Below are positions 31,170 to 43,660 of a stretch of 64,000 nt of DNA, one piece after another; the stretch's first letter is position 1, and every line of letters starts with the position of its first letter. Both the position numbers and the translations under genes were made by a program. The stretch is taken from contig JAFEMH010001490.1 in NCBI GenBank assembly GCA_022495995.1, positions 402,387 to 466,386 on the forward strand, read 5' to 3'. The stretch is from Adenophora triphylla var. japonica. Lineage: Eukaryota > Streptophyta > Magnoliopsida > Asterales > Campanulaceae. The notes beneath the pieces were generated by a model, which did not search any database, was not told where the DNA came from, and was given only the letters and a program-made list of their open reading frames with translations.

Positions 31170-32464
31170 TTAGGGAGTTAGAAGCTTACATATATCAGCA
31201 AAACAAGGCTGCTTCGACACAGGGTCCTCTTCGAATGGTGGTGGAACTTGACCGTACACCATTTCACAACTCATATCTTCAAATTCTGTGAAAGAAAAAA
31301 TAGAAAATTCTCCTTAAAATTAAATATGCACCAGCTAATAGGCTAATAGGTGCACATAAATAAAACATACATACTTGGAATCATAGTCAGTGGAAGGCCG
31401 AATTCGTTGGTGAAGAAATCTTGAGTTGGAATCTTACACATATTAACACACATTCCTACACAACCACTATTCTCCAAGTACCTACATCCACTAAAACAAT
31501 TCATTCAAACCATTTCATAAAACAAAATCATCCTTGGGGCCGGGGTCGACGTTACCTGCACTTCTTTATAAGTACCCCACTCATTTGCTTCACTCCATTT
31601 ACTTCAACTTCCTTAACCTACCAGAACAACTTTCCAATCACTAAATTTTACTAGGATATTATAAACTTATAAGAGATTAGTACTGCTACTACCTCAGATG
31701 GCCCGACTAACCAGTGGAACAACGGCACTGTTAGAGCAGCATTGAACTCTGCAGCCCACTTTGTAGCCGGAAACAATTTCTTAAACTGCATTATTTGTAA
31801 ATAAACCTTTTTTTAGTACCAAAGGACCTTGTTAAAAATGAATAATATAGCAAATATCAATATAAGCTGGTTTGCCCGAGAGGTTAAGGGGGAAGACTTA
31901 AGATCTTCTGCACATAAGTGCGCATGGGTTCGAACCCCATAGCCAGCATTTTTCTTTTTCAAATTTTTTTTTAGGTTTTCTAAGCTAACCATGGTTCAAC
32001 CTCAAAAACTATTGAAAAGTGAAAAATAACATAAGAAACAAGTGTACAAGATAGATTGAATGATAGAAATAGGGAGGGGAGGATATGGAGAATGAGTATG
32101 GGGCAGCAGGTACCTGGTCAGGAGCACCAGGAGGGAGCATAGACAAGAGCACCTCTCGTACGACTTGTTGTTGCTGTATACGATTCCTCCCCTGCATTAC
32201 TCCCTTAGACACATTCACAAAGCTATCATAGTCATATTCAAGCCAACCTTTATTTTTATGGTTCACTTTATCTGCTGAAAATTTCTCCATTTTCTTTGCA
32301 AACAGTGTCATGAACAACTTCTCAAACACCCCATCTTTGTATTTTGTTTTCTGCCCAAACGGCGCCGGCTGTCCAGATGGCTCTGCAATCCCGCACCGGA
32401 TTCTAACACCCCTGTGGGTGGAGCCAAGCAGGGGCTGAGCTGCTTGGAAGCTTAGTACCACCAT
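31170..32464 (-). CDS. DWARF27-like carotenoid isomerase family protein
   Basis: Five exons: 32114-32464, 31693-31785, 31556-31617, 31375-31481 and 31170-31285, GT..AG introns, 729 bp, 242 residues. It begins MVVLSFQAAQPLLG, a likely plastid transit region, then RCGIAEPSGQPAPFGQKTKY, WLEYDYDSFVNVSKGVMQGR and VLLSMLPPGAPDQFKKLFP. The D27 (DUF4033) core follows: KWAAEFNAALTVPLFHWLVG, then CRYLENSGCVGMCVNMCKIP with its conserved cysteines, TQDFFTNEFGLPLTM, SCEMVYGQVPPPFEED and KQPCFADICK. D27 proteins are iron-containing plastid beta-carotene isomerases feeding strigolactone synthesis. The N-terminus and KQPC.ADIC tail resemble the D27-LIKE1 branch more than D27 itself. The gene looks intact. 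Its first intron contains a tRNA gene on the other strand. Confidence 0.93.
31866..31948 (+). tRNA. tRNA-Leu (anticodon UAA)
   Basis: All cloverleaf parts are visible. The acceptor GCTGGTT pairs with AGCCAGC, followed by discriminator A. The D arm is CCC..GGG around GAGAGGTTAA. The anticodon stem is GAAGA/TCTTC with loop CTTAAGA, giving anticodon TAA. A long variable arm (TGCACATAAGTGCG) is typical of class II tRNAs. The T arm is ATGGG-TTCGAAC-CCCAT. A run of T follows at once (ATTTTTC), the Pol III terminator. No encoded intron. It lies inside the first intron of the D27-like gene (31786-32113) and on the opposite strand. Confidence 0.95.
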
Positions 32465-33151
32465 AAATTTGGCTTATTGTTGTTGAATGAGCTACAAAGG
32501 GTTACAAGGCTTAGCATTTTTTTGATTTTAAGACAAGTAATTTTAGCCATACACACTCCATATCCAAACTTTTGTTATGAAATGACTAAGGTGACCTTAA
32601 CATACTTCATCAGCCTAAAAACCAGAGGGGCAAAATTGAGATTTGAAGTTGCTTGGGGGGCCCATGCACATGACATTTAGAGTCTTAAATGGATGCCACG
32701 CTTCCTGTCAGACAGGGCCCGGCCACCACAAACACAAACCCAAGCAAAACTGGATAGTGAAAGGGAAAGGGGTCCGGACAACTCTCAACACAAAACAGAG
32801 AAAGGAAAAAACAGAGGTTCTGGATCCATTCCATGATAAACTTTTAACAGTGAGCTTATTATTACAGGAACTCCTAACTCTTAACACACCTGAGCTTAAT
32901 CACAGTTACATACTTTGATGTGAGTGCGAGCGTCTATATGCAAGTAATAGTCGCTGCTCATTTGGCATAACAGTGAGAGCTCATATTTCATCATTAACAA
33001 TGTACGAACGAACGAATATTCCAACTAAATGGAGAAACAAAATGTAACAATAACAAGGGTGTTTGAAACTGCTACAACTAATTTCTCTAAACTTTTCGGT
33101 CGGTGGATCACCATATCTTTAACCTTGCATAACCTCTCAGCTTCAAACTTT
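32465..33151. other. intergenic between D27-like and small membrane-protein genes
   Basis: Upstream region of the D27-like gene and 3' flank of the next gene, both on the minus strand. No gene, repeat or RNA recognised. Confidence 0.5.
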
Positions 33152-36100
33152 CTACTCAGTAGTCTCAACAACAGGGTTAGGTGCTTCAACATCTTTCAGC
33201 TTTTCTAATGTGGAGATACGTTCATCCAGAGATTTGTAAACGTCCTTCACCTATAACAATAATAAGAGGCAGCTGTTAACACTTTTGAGATATATACCAC
33301 TGTTTGAGATTCATAAAATGCAACTTATCTATAAAGAAAAACAGTGAGCACCATAATACGCTTGACAAATGGGGATTGGTAGAACCACTAATACACGAGA
33401 GATGATGACAGGGTCCATCAAAGGAGCACATTTTCATTAATTGGAGAGCGCCAATTCTCTGGTTGGATCATAAAATGTAGTAATTGAAAACCATAGATCT
33501 ATATTCCATAAAATGAATTCCAAAGGAGAAATAATTTCATTTACATATGGAGGGATGTTAAAACTCAAAACTGAATTTGAAATGCATCATGAACCAACCA
33601 AACAGGTACCTTTTGATTTTATCTCAAGAAATAATTTTATTTTAATTCTAATATACTCCCTCCGTCCCAAAATGATTTACCACTCTTTTTTGCCGTTACT
33701 ACGAATGAACTTTGAGCATTAATTTAAGTTGATTTGATTATCCTAATGGAAATTTAAATATTGTTATTGATACACCATCAACAATAGTATCAATATCAAG
33801 TTTTAGATTTTCATTAGGATAATCAAATCAACCTAAAATTATTGCTCAAAATTCATTCGTAGTAACGGCAACAAAAAAATGGGAAGATCATTTTGGGACA
33901 GAGGGAGTAGTTTATTCAAGCATACTCTTAGTAATCATCTTATCCAACAAAGCTAATCTTCAATGATTAAATGCGAAGAAGCTCATTTGATTAAGGCTGG
34001 ACATGAACCTGAACATTCCTTGCTTACCCTACAGCAGAAATCTACTAACCTGATTGCCCACAAATGGTCACAACTCACAAGGAAGCTGTGCTCATATCTG
34101 CCATTAACATTCACATCACTCTTCTAGAGATCACCTACAATTGTGTCTAACCTCAATTAAATTAAAGATATCTGACATTATTATTTTGTTGTTTCAATTA
34201 GGTGTAATATATTATTTCATAAATAGTGATTTCCTACTACTAGTTGGATTAGTATTGTTGCTGCGTTCCTAATCCCATTGTTCATGGTGCATGGTAAGTC
34301 AAGCTCTGCATGGCTTATGATAGCATTTCTAGTCTATCAATAGGCATCAACTGTCCAATTCTTAAACCAAGAAAGATTAAGGAATAGCAAGTAATGCAAT
34401 TGTACTATATAGATTTCCCCCTCTACCTTTTTCTATTATCAAATACTCCTTCCGCCACTAGATTGTAGGCTTATTTCCTTTTTCGCCAGTCCCACATGAA
34501 TGTAGACTACCCAAAATGGCAAAGTTTTTACAATTTTATATTCAATGGGACCCACTTGTCATACTCACAACAACAACCCACTTACTATTCCTCACACTCA
34601 TTCTCTCTCATATTTTACTTTTCATACTCACAGCACCTCCTCCACTCATTCTCTTCTCTTATTATACTATTATTTCTTAGTTAATGTGCCCAAAATTTTG
34701 GTCTACACTCACGTGCAACGGAGGGAGAATGGCTTAAATCCAATATATCCTATATTTCTGGACCTGAACTAACCAGTCCTTACAGTTTAGAGGTTTGTCA
34801 TGATCAGAACGCATAGTTTGCAAATGTTCATTCCTTTATATAGCTTACCAGGCAAAAAATAAAAAAATTCCTAGTCAAAGTTATAATAATGGGAGCTGCT
34901 CGTATTTGGTGGTCTCAATACAAAGTACAAACAGATAATGTCGATGATAGTATTAATTAATGGAAGACATAAGCATAGCTATGCAATATAGATTTGTTTC
35001 TCTAGATTAATAACAAAGAGTGTATGTTATTTTTATTAGGTTAATGCAAGGTTAAACGTCAGATGAAGAATATACAATCTTGTTTGACACTCTTTTCTAC
35101 TAGAGATGAGTTTCCATGCACCGGCGGACGCGGACCTACACACATACTAAAGGGGGCAAGTGCCCCTATTTGATTTTAGGGAGAGTGACCGGGAAGTTCT
35201 AAAAAAGTATCATAATGCCAGAGAAGTTCCTTCACCATGTTGTATTATAGATGCAGTATTATATTCACATATGAGTGAATATAATAATATTACATGCAGT
35301 ATTATATATTACTGCATAAGAACTTCCGGGTCATTTCGATTTAATGAGAAACTTGAGGGGAAGTGATTTGTTCCAAAAGGAACTTCCGGGTCAAATTCCC
35401 TTGATTTTAAATTCTTACTTTTACTAATGCAAATATTTTAATAATTTATGGGTATTAATGCAATTTAATAAAACTTGCCCCCCTTTGGGTGAAGAAAAAA
35501 ATGCACTAACTTTTTTTTCTGCCCCCTTTCACTATTAAAAATAATTTCCCCCTCCCCTAAAAAAAACCTTGGGTCAGCCACTGTTTCCATGGGTTGAGAG
35601 TGTGAAATCTTTATATATCAGCATGGACTTGACTGCAAGATCTTTTCTAAGGTGCAAGAAGTCACGTTCTTACCTTGTCCATCAACTAGAAGAGTAGATA
35701 TACAAAATAAAATAAAGCAAAAGCAGAGACATTAATGGAGCCTACAACTCTATCTAGGAAACAAACTTTCCTCAATGCAAATCGAGGTAAAGCTTTTGAA
35801 AAGGTGCAACTTTCTAAGGCCAATTTGTCCTGTTCTGCAGATTATTCTCAAGGAAGGTAGCAATAGCATGTATCTTGATGTTTCAAATTTTCCATGGTTT
35901 TTGTGATAATTCCTTCAACTGTCCTTCCCCTTTGAATTATCAGGCCAAGCAATAAAAGAACAGGCTATCATAAATTTAATTCTAATACTGCATCTCTAAG
36001 GAAGAAAAGCAACATTTTCTTTTTATCGCATAAACATAAGATAGTCCGGAGAATGAAGGCATGAAGTTAAAATGAGGGCTACTTGTAGAGAAATTAATGC

Positions 36101-36404
36101 CGCAATTATATATGAATTGGATATAATATTAAAAAAAATTCTAGGGCTACCATGGGAAATCCAATTAGCTGCTGAATTCGATTAAAATCAAAAGATAAAA
36201 GGAAAGCAACTTATTCGTTTAGGCGATTAAAAGTAACAAATGATGAATCGAGAATAGAATAAAATTGGGGGTGAGGGAAACCTGTTGGGAAAAGGAGTGA
36301 TGGGCGGCCTTGTAATCATCGTGAAGAACGTAAAGGCCCACGGCCGATGCCACCGCCGCGCCGGCAAAGAATGATGACAACCTCGCCTTGAGTAAGTATC
36401 CCAT
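33152..36404 (-). CDS. conserved small plant membrane protein, 73 residues
   Basis: Two exons: 36282-36404 (41 codons) and 33152-33250 (32 codons plus stop), joined across a 3-kb intron with a GT donor and TATAG acceptor. The protein starts MGYLLKARLSSFFAGAAVAS with a hydrophobic stretch (about residues 10-28), then YVLHDDYKAAHHSFSQQ. The second exon gives VKDVYKSLDERISTLEKL, a short amphipathic helix, and an acidic tail. I recognise the type (single-span small protein with a C-terminal coiled coil, found widely in plants) but know no proven function; an organelle membrane location is likely. The intron carries three MITEs. Confidence 0.8.
33656..33907. mobile_element. Stowaway-like MITE, family A
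   Basis: 252 bp, CTCCCTCCGTCCCAAAATGATT to the complement, TA on both sides, with GAATGAACTTTGAGCATTAA near the left mirrored at the right. Same family as 14389-14639. In the intron of the small membrane-protein gene. Confidence 0.92.
34446..34727. mobile_element. Stowaway-like MITE, second family
   Basis: Left end CTCCTTCCGCCACTAGATTG after TA, right end CAACGGAGGGAG. Internal phrase ACTATTCCTCACACTCATTC resembles the one at 8770-9037. The right TA is changed to AA. In the same intron. Confidence 0.7.
35179..35400. mobile_element. MITE with GGGA..ACCCGGAAGTTC ends
   Basis: 222 bp with left end GGGAGAGTGACCGGGAAGTTC and right end GAACTTCCGGGTCAAATTCCC, inverted to each other with a few mismatches. 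The centre is palindromic (ATGCAGTATTATAT near 35253 and its partner near 35297). It sits inside an older repeat that shows CCCCTATTTGATTTTA on the left and the same phrase CTTGATTTTAAAT after the right end. Confidence 0.65.
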
Positions 36405-37747
36405 TCTTCCTTCTTCAACCCCTTTTAGTTTTCGGATCGATCTACTAGTGATGAGTCCTCTCCTTTGTATCCTTTGTATCTGAGAGAGAAATGCTTTTCT
36501 AAATCTGGGCCTGGAGTAAGAAGATATGGAATGGGCTGGAGCTTAGGCCGTGCCTCGCTATGCAATGGGCCGGGCCACACTCATGAATTAGAAAATGAAA
36601 TCGTAATCTATAGTATAAATGGAAACAGGGTGTTACAGTACAATGAACCGTTTTAAGTGTCGAATTACCCATTTTGCCCTCACTAAGTTGTTTCTTTTCC
36701 ATTTTGCCCTTTAAAAAAAATTAATTAAAAAAAAAAAAACAACATGTCCTCGGACACGGACTTAATGTTGACCTTGTTACATGAGTCAAGTAGTGATTGA
36801 CTAAATTGAGTCATAAATATACTTCCAACCAATTTTTTAAAAAATAAAATAAAAATAAAAATGAAAATTATGAAATGATGATTTTAAGTTAGTATTTTGA
36901 TTTGATACACACATGATGCCAGCTCTCTTAAGGCTTACCCTACAGCTAGCTCATATCTATGCTCTTCATTTAATTTCACATTTTTTCCATCTTTTAACGT
37001 TGGGAAGACAAACCGATAGTGGGGATTGGTCTGACATAATGTAAACATTTCATTTTCTTATTTATTTATATTGAACAAAATAAAAGTAACGAGCTAGGCT
37101 CAATAGACGAAGCCCAATTATTCGGCGTTATTATAGCTGCGTCATTAAGTAGACCGGCCCAGTTATTATAAGACCCATGACCCAATAGTAAAGATCAGTC
37201 GACCTAGCTCATTGTCCGACCATCATTGATCCCGACCTAGCTTTGTCTGATATACGATTATCTCCTTATACAATTTCTATCTGCTATAATACGAAGTCAG
37301 GTCGACCTTGACCTACTTAGGCGACCACGACCTACAGAGACGTACGTCGATCAAAGACTTTCCATAACCGTCTCCTACAATTTCGGAGTCAGTTACGTCC
37401 ACGACTCTCCCCATACGGCGTTTACAGGTAATGTCTTATTTGTTGTTCAATTGATCTCAATACAGTTTATAAGCTATACACGAGATACTTACTCTCACGC
37501 CGATAGGTCTTAGCCGGATACCACCCCGGCTAGTCGTGTGTTCACTGTTTCAGGTCAAATAAAGACAAATAATCAACCTAATTGCTGGATATAGGCTGAT
37601 CAACATGTTCCTTCCTTGCGGCATCATATATAAAAATAAGAATTAACCGGTCCAAACAAATCATTTGCTCTGCTCTTGCTCTGTTAAAGCCGCGTAAGAT
37701 TTAATATCGAAACCTGCCCGCCCAGAGCGGCTAGCCTAAGGGTGAAC
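36405..37747. other. intergenic, probable decayed LTR sequence
   Basis: The first 100-300 bp is the upstream region of the small-protein gene. From about 37080 to 37560 the sequence has many GACCTAGCTC/GTCGACC phrases, a CTCACGCCGATAGGTCTTAG stretch and an end GTGTTCACTGTTTCAG, reminiscent of a gypsy-type LTR, but no partner is in the window. No gene. Confidence 0.4.
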
Positions 37748-38214
37748 TGTTGGAACATTAAACGATTCATTAACCATGAACCGTCTCATAACTAGATTAA
37801 GAAGAGAAGAAGAAGAAGAAGACGGAAGCGTGTACCTTGTGATTCCATGATTGTGTTCTTGATCTTGTTCTTGAATAAATGAGAAAGTAGGAAAGAGTAG
37901 ATCTTCTAAATGATAGTGCCCACACTATAATCTTCTTGATGAATGAAGAGAATTCTTATGACTAAATTGTATATGTAACTAGTGTCTCTAATGGCTGATG
38001 GATAGCCTTTATATAATAAGAGAAGGGGCACTTCATTTAGGGACTACACCCTTTCATAAAGATGATGGTGTGAAGTTACCATTATGCCCATCATTTAATG
38101 GTACTTACACCTAATGGAATTCTACACATTTTGTCTATACTTTAACATTATTAAATGATTATAACAAATGGACTTAAATAACACATACTGTATTAATTAA
38201 TCCATGTTCTAACA
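37748..38214 (-). mobile_element. copia 3' LTR
   Basis: 467 bp, TGTTGGAACATTAAACG to CCATGTTCTAACA on the plus strand, clearly the same family as 5076-5589. On the minus strand a purine-rich CCAAGTGGGAGAT precedes it, so this is the 3' LTR of another minus-strand copy. Its (GAA)n run (about 37803-37822) is shorter than in the other copy. Confidence 0.85.
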
Positions 38215-38742
38215 ATCTCCCACTTGGATTAATATTAATATGTATCTTTTACTAAATAAATTCCTTAATCATTTATAACATGAATGACAACCCTTATGTG
38301 CACGTTTATTGTCATCCAACACAATCCCGTCCATTAGTCTTATAAGTATAGGGACTAAAGGGGCAGTCGTTGTAATTGATTCGCAACTAAACCCACATTA
38401 ATCACATATATATATCCAACTAAATGACATAGATTAAGTATAGATATGTAGCATGGAATATTAATGAATATATATGAAGAACGCATATATATATTCTCCA
38501 ACTAATCCTACTTAACCAAATGAGATCAATATAAATAAAAACAACACAAAGAAATAGAAAACAACACAAACTCCCACTGATTTAAGCATTATCAAAATTG
38601 TTTCACCCATATGAGCAATATGCTCGTGAAACATCAAAAGAGATTACGCTTTAAAAAATGAATCCAATAACATGGAGTTTGATCCTATAAGTTGTATATC
38701 TATTTGTTCAGTTTATACTTATTTCTCTTCAACAAGAGACAT
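38215..38742 (-). mobile_element. copia internal 3' fragment
   Basis: AT-rich, non-coding sequence between the polypurine tract and the point where the decayed Tekay LTR cuts in. It includes the mirrored phrase TTGTTTCACCCATATGAGCA..GCTCGTGAAACA. The rest of this copia copy is not found in the window. Confidence 0.55.
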
Positions 38743-39699
38743 TGTGAGCACCCCAACCCGGATCCTAACACGTAACCCGAGCTTGAGGGGCCGAAACTAA
38801 GAAAACTCACCTTGAATTTTTAAAACTTTTATTTCATCTTAAAAGAAAACCGATTCTCAACTTCCAAATTAAAACCAACTGATAATGTCTCCACTTTGGA
38901 GGAGATTTCAACAACAACTTCAATAAACTATAAACTGATCAATTACATCGAAAACCCCCAAATAACATTGTTTTACAAAGAGTTTTCTATACAACTTTAT
39001 AAAAGAGTATTACTTAATAAAGACTCCAGACAACCTACTTATTTTCATAACTTGACAAGTCCCAAAAGCCAAAGTCCACACTCTTATCCCCGGCCTCACC
39101 GGTTCAGGTCACCTGTCTCAAAGACAATCTAAAACAAGAAAGGGGAAGGGGTGAGAATAAATCTCAATAAGCTATTATGAATGCAGCAAGATGCCAAACA
39201 AGATGCAACACATCAAAAGACATATCCACATAATAAGAGAGGCTCCCTGCCGCCAACCGTCCCATACCGGTTGGAAACAACGACCAGCTCATCATGAATA
39301 TATCACAACACATAAGTACGATAAAGTAACACTTAGAAGGATACTGAGCCAAGGTTTTATCTCCAAAAGGATATACACATCCGAGCAGCAGCAACAGTTG
39401 ATGAAGCGGTTCCGAAACCATAAACAATAACAGTACCATAGGGATTCTGACACACAGTCATATCCCCAGTGAAACTAGACCATCTACCTCAAAAGGAGAT
39501 GCTAGCCCACTAATCCCACACAAGGGGGACAAATCCGGGTTACCAATGTATGAATTATAATGAACTTGGCTCGGTGCCATTATAATTCCATAACATTGCC
39601 CAACAAACAAATATCAGCTGGATTTTCATAACTATAAGCACAGTAGTAACATACTTGCTTAACCAAACATTGTATGATCCAAAGTAGGGATACATACCA

Positions 39700-39935
39700 C
39701 AATAGCATATCATGAAGATAGCAATACTATAACAAGTATTCAACATATTAGCACAACGGCTATAAATATTTGTTTCAACATGTACAGTTTAGGAATTCCA
39801 AAGTAGGAAATCCTACAACAATAGAATATCATAAAGATAGAAATACTATAACAATTATTCAACATATTAGCACAACGGCTATAAATCTTTGTTTCAACAA
39901 GTACATTTTAGGAATTCCAAAGTAGGGAATCCTAG
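39700..39935. repeat. tandem duplication, period about 124 bp
   Basis: Two copies of a unit with ATCATGAAGATAGCAATACT, CATATTAGCACAACGGCTAT and TTAGGAATTCCAAAGTAGG, within the decayed Tekay LTR, a few per cent different. Confidence 0.75.
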
Positions 39936-40553
39936 CATTTATATCGAAATATATCAATGAGTCCAAAATGTGCAACACATAAGGTCTACACATTTACTAT
40001 AACAAGCCATGTTACAATATCATCCATAATAAGAAGTATCACCACTTAGAGTTCAAGGATATCAAGTATTTCCACATACTACAATAAGCACACCACAATA
40101 GTAAAATAGAATATCTGGAAATTATCATTACATATTTAGTTTATAAAACCAATTCCATTTTAAAGATCACTTAAAAATACTCAATTTGGACTCTTGAACC
40201 ATCCAATTTCGAGTTCGTATGAATTACTTATTCATTTTATAAGTTTAACCGGTTTTGAAAATGGTTTACTAAACCCTGCTGCCAAAAGAGACATTCTGGG
40301 AACAAAATTTATACTTTTAGCTTATGAAAATATGTCCATTGAAAAGATCTTGAAAAATTATCCAAAATGGACTCAAGAAGCGCTCAATTCCGAGTCCGGG
40401 TGAATTTAATATGAATTTCACAAGTAAGCGCAATTTTAAGAGTCATGAACATCAAGTGTTTCAAGCTAGATTATCCCCATTTTTAACCATCTTCTCCATA
40501 TCCAAATTTAACTTCCTTAGTTCAACTTAGATCATACTCTCTTACTCTTTATC

Positions 40554-40771
40554 ATCTTCCATAAACAACAACACTATATCTATGTCATTCATCCATTCCT
40601 CTACTCTAAGAAATGTTCCAAATCATCAAACATCAAAAATAACAATTAATATCAACATCATTATCTTCCATAAACAACAACACTATATCTATGTCATTCA
40701 TCCATTCCTCTACTCTAAGAAATGTTCCAAATCATCAAACATCAAAAATAACAATTAATATCAACATCATT
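40554..40771. repeat. tandem duplication, period 109 bp
   Basis: The unit starting ATCTTCCATAAACAACAACA at 40554 recurs at 40663 with practically no difference, so this duplication is much younger than the LTR that holds it. Confidence 0.9.
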
Positions 40772-41706
40772 ATTTCATGAGCATGTAATTGGAGGAAAGT
40801 CATAATAACCCACATCATTAAAAGTATACTAAATTCTTTTTCTACTTCTTTCTACCCAAATGAAATATACTCATAACCTTTCCCAAATCAAAGTAAGATG
40901 GATATAATCACATACACTAACTTCATTAAAGTCATTAACATCTTACACTCATTATACCCTCATTCCTTCAACTTAGACAACCATCTCATCACTAAAAATC
41001 AATTCAACCTTAAATAATCCATTTTACTCAAATAACATTATTTAAAACTTCCAAAATCCTTTTCTTTCAACAAAGTATTCATTAACACATAAAATGGCAA
41101 ATATTAGAAGGAAGTCATAATAACTTACTCTTAGCAATATGAGATGAAACCACAATTTTTCTAGCTTGATGCGTTCCCCTCACCGCCACGATCAAGAATG
41201 TACAATCGGATTATCAAATGAAGAAGGATTGGATTTATTATGAATTTTGGAAGGGAAGGTTTAGGGAAGGATTTCCATGGAGATTTTCCATGGAGGAAAT
41301 GGAGGAAGTAAGAGGAAGATGATGAGGGAAATGGGGAGGTTAAAGAGATGGAGGTGAGGGAAAAAGGTAAGGAGTATGGGCTACCATGCCTCCTTTGACT
41401 AACAAATAAAATCTTTCCACTTTATTCAATTAAATCCCCCAAGGTCCAATGTAGTACAACTAACCCCTCTACTCCAAATCTTTACACATCACACCTTGAC
41501 TATATTTTATATTTTATTTATTTTCAATTATTCTCCCAACATACTTTATCTTATTTCCAATTAAACCCTAAGGCTTTAAAGTTATTTCACAACCATCTAA
41601 CTCTTCATAAAAATTAAAGACATAATATGAGCACCTAAAGTCAACAAATAATATAAAATGCATATAATAGGATGCTAAACTAGTGCCCAGGGTTAGGGTC
41701 GTTACA

Positions 41707-43660
41707 TTCACTCCTCCTTAAAGAAAATTCGCCCCGAATTTTAAACTTGCTTACCTCAATGATCAAATAAAAAGGTTACCTCTCATGTATTTCAAATTAC
41801 AACTTCCAAATAGTTTCCTTAATGGCATGATTCTTCTATACCCTTTCACAACCTGAGTACTCTAGGATTTCAATTCCTAACTTGCGATTCTAATAACTCC
41901 CAATGGTTATCCCGCATAAGTCCAATCCGTCGAATCATCATTAGTTAAAGAACACCAAACAACAAGGGATCATGCAAATGATTTTTCCCATACAAAGCAT
42001 CATACAGTACTCATTCAATGCTAACTAAAAACTACTATTATACGCAAAACTCGCTAAGGTTAATTAACTTCTCAAGTTGAAAGGAAATCCATCACACAAC
42101 ACACAACCTATTCTTCAAGAATCTGGATAGTCCTCTAATCTCTTCCTTTCGAGTGACTAAATTCTCCAAACTCTTAGGATCGGTAACCAATCTCAAATAG
42201 AGCTTCAAAAAGATAAGGTTCCCACTTAAATAACGCAAACAATTGCAGCCACTCTCGAGTAGAGGATAAGAAAATTCCGCTTTATCTAAGTTAACTTCTT
42301 CGAAACATACACTATTACTTTTCCATTTTGCATAATATCACAACCTAATCTTCCTTTAATATACACTTAAATTTCACAAAGTCCTCACATCCACTAGGTA
42401 CGGTAAGGATCAGATCTATAGTCAATATATTCTCCATTTCTATCAATATGATTCATCCTTATTACATCCTACACCATTGATATATCCTTTAGAGTTAACT
42501 AAATCAACGATTTTACAATTCTCAAGAATTCCCTAAAAATTCCTTCGGTAGCACTTGCCAACCCAAAGATCACGGACTCAATCCTCGTAAGATCCATGAT
42601 AACATCCAAGCTTAAAACTATAGAATACAAAATTCGAAATCTTCTCGAGCCAACTCACACTAGCTAAACTTTGCATACAAGGACTCCTCACAAGGGATCA
42701 TTAACCCAACTCTCAATTGATTTTCATGATCTTCCCGGAACTTTAATTAAACATAGAAGTCATCAATCATAACTGTCATAAAGCCAACAAAATAATAATT
42801 AAAATTCTGCTTATCATACCCAGAATCAACACATGGGATACTCTGATGGAAGCATAATTACCATCTACTCACAACTAGCACATAAATTTTTTAGAAAGAC
42901 TCCTTACTCAAGTCTAACACATACCAACTACCCTTCACACTTTTAACCAAAATTTCCACCCTTGATGCCTATATACAACAAGGATACCGCATAATGGTGT
43001 ATCTATATCAAATACCAATATAAGAAAATTAAGTATATAAAAGGAGACTTACTTCTTATGATAGTCTACCAGTGGACAACAACTACTTACCCGTCCATGT
43101 CAAGTATATCTTAAAATCACAGATTGGTAATCATACCAAATCAACTGGCAATACATGCCCAGCTATAACCACACCACCATCGTGGTAAACCAAAGGAGAT
43201 TCGAGGTACTCTCTCATAAGAGCAGAAACCTCTATCACATAAAACAATCTCAAGCAATGTATGCCACATGGAAGCAAAATGCTATGTCACACATATTGAT
43301 ATAAAACAGGATCTATAAAAATATGACCCCTAACTTCTGAGACAGGTAATATACCTCTAGTGACCTCTGAGGGATCTATCTCTCCTAGATCCAAAACACA
43401 TACTCGACCTTAGACCTTCACTTTACAACACCATTTTATCCTAGACAATATTGTTATTACTAAATCTTTCTTCAAATCCTTTCATGATCATTCTAACTTA
43501 ACTAAAATGGATACAGAATTCCCAATAACTTTGAATATCAACCTTACCACATTCATTCCAAAACCACCTTTTCCAGTTTATTTCCAAAGCCCTATTAATT
43601 GACTAACCATTACAACCACCATGTATATCACCTAATACATCATATACCATGTATGACCAC
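41707..43660 (-). pseudogene. decayed Tekay gag-pol remains
   Basis: Minus-strand traces of a Tekay polyprotein in the correct order but shortened. A chromodomain-like end is at 41740-41860 and an integrase trace (..[13 protein letters not shown]) near 42110-42180. Protease-side sequence is at 43130-43200, with GCVVIAGHVLPVDL matching the intact element's CEHVLPVDL. Stops and deletions are everywhere. It is interrupted at 43660 by the Tat element. Confidence 0.7.

Larger units (their letters stand above)
38743..41706 (-). repeat. decayed Tekay-type LTR
   Basis: On the minus strand it begins TGTAACGACCCTAACCCTG and ends GGTGCTCACA, matching the ends of the LTRs at 17497 and 24408; the segment CCATGGAAAATCTCCATGG..CC near 41270-41300 matches the same place in those LTRs. 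At 2964 bp it is 600 bp longer, partly through two tandem duplications (39700-39935 and 40554-40771). The CACGAGTCGTG palindromes are absent. The polypurine tract TTTAAGGAGGAGTGAA adjoins, so this is the 3' LTR. Confidence 0.85.
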
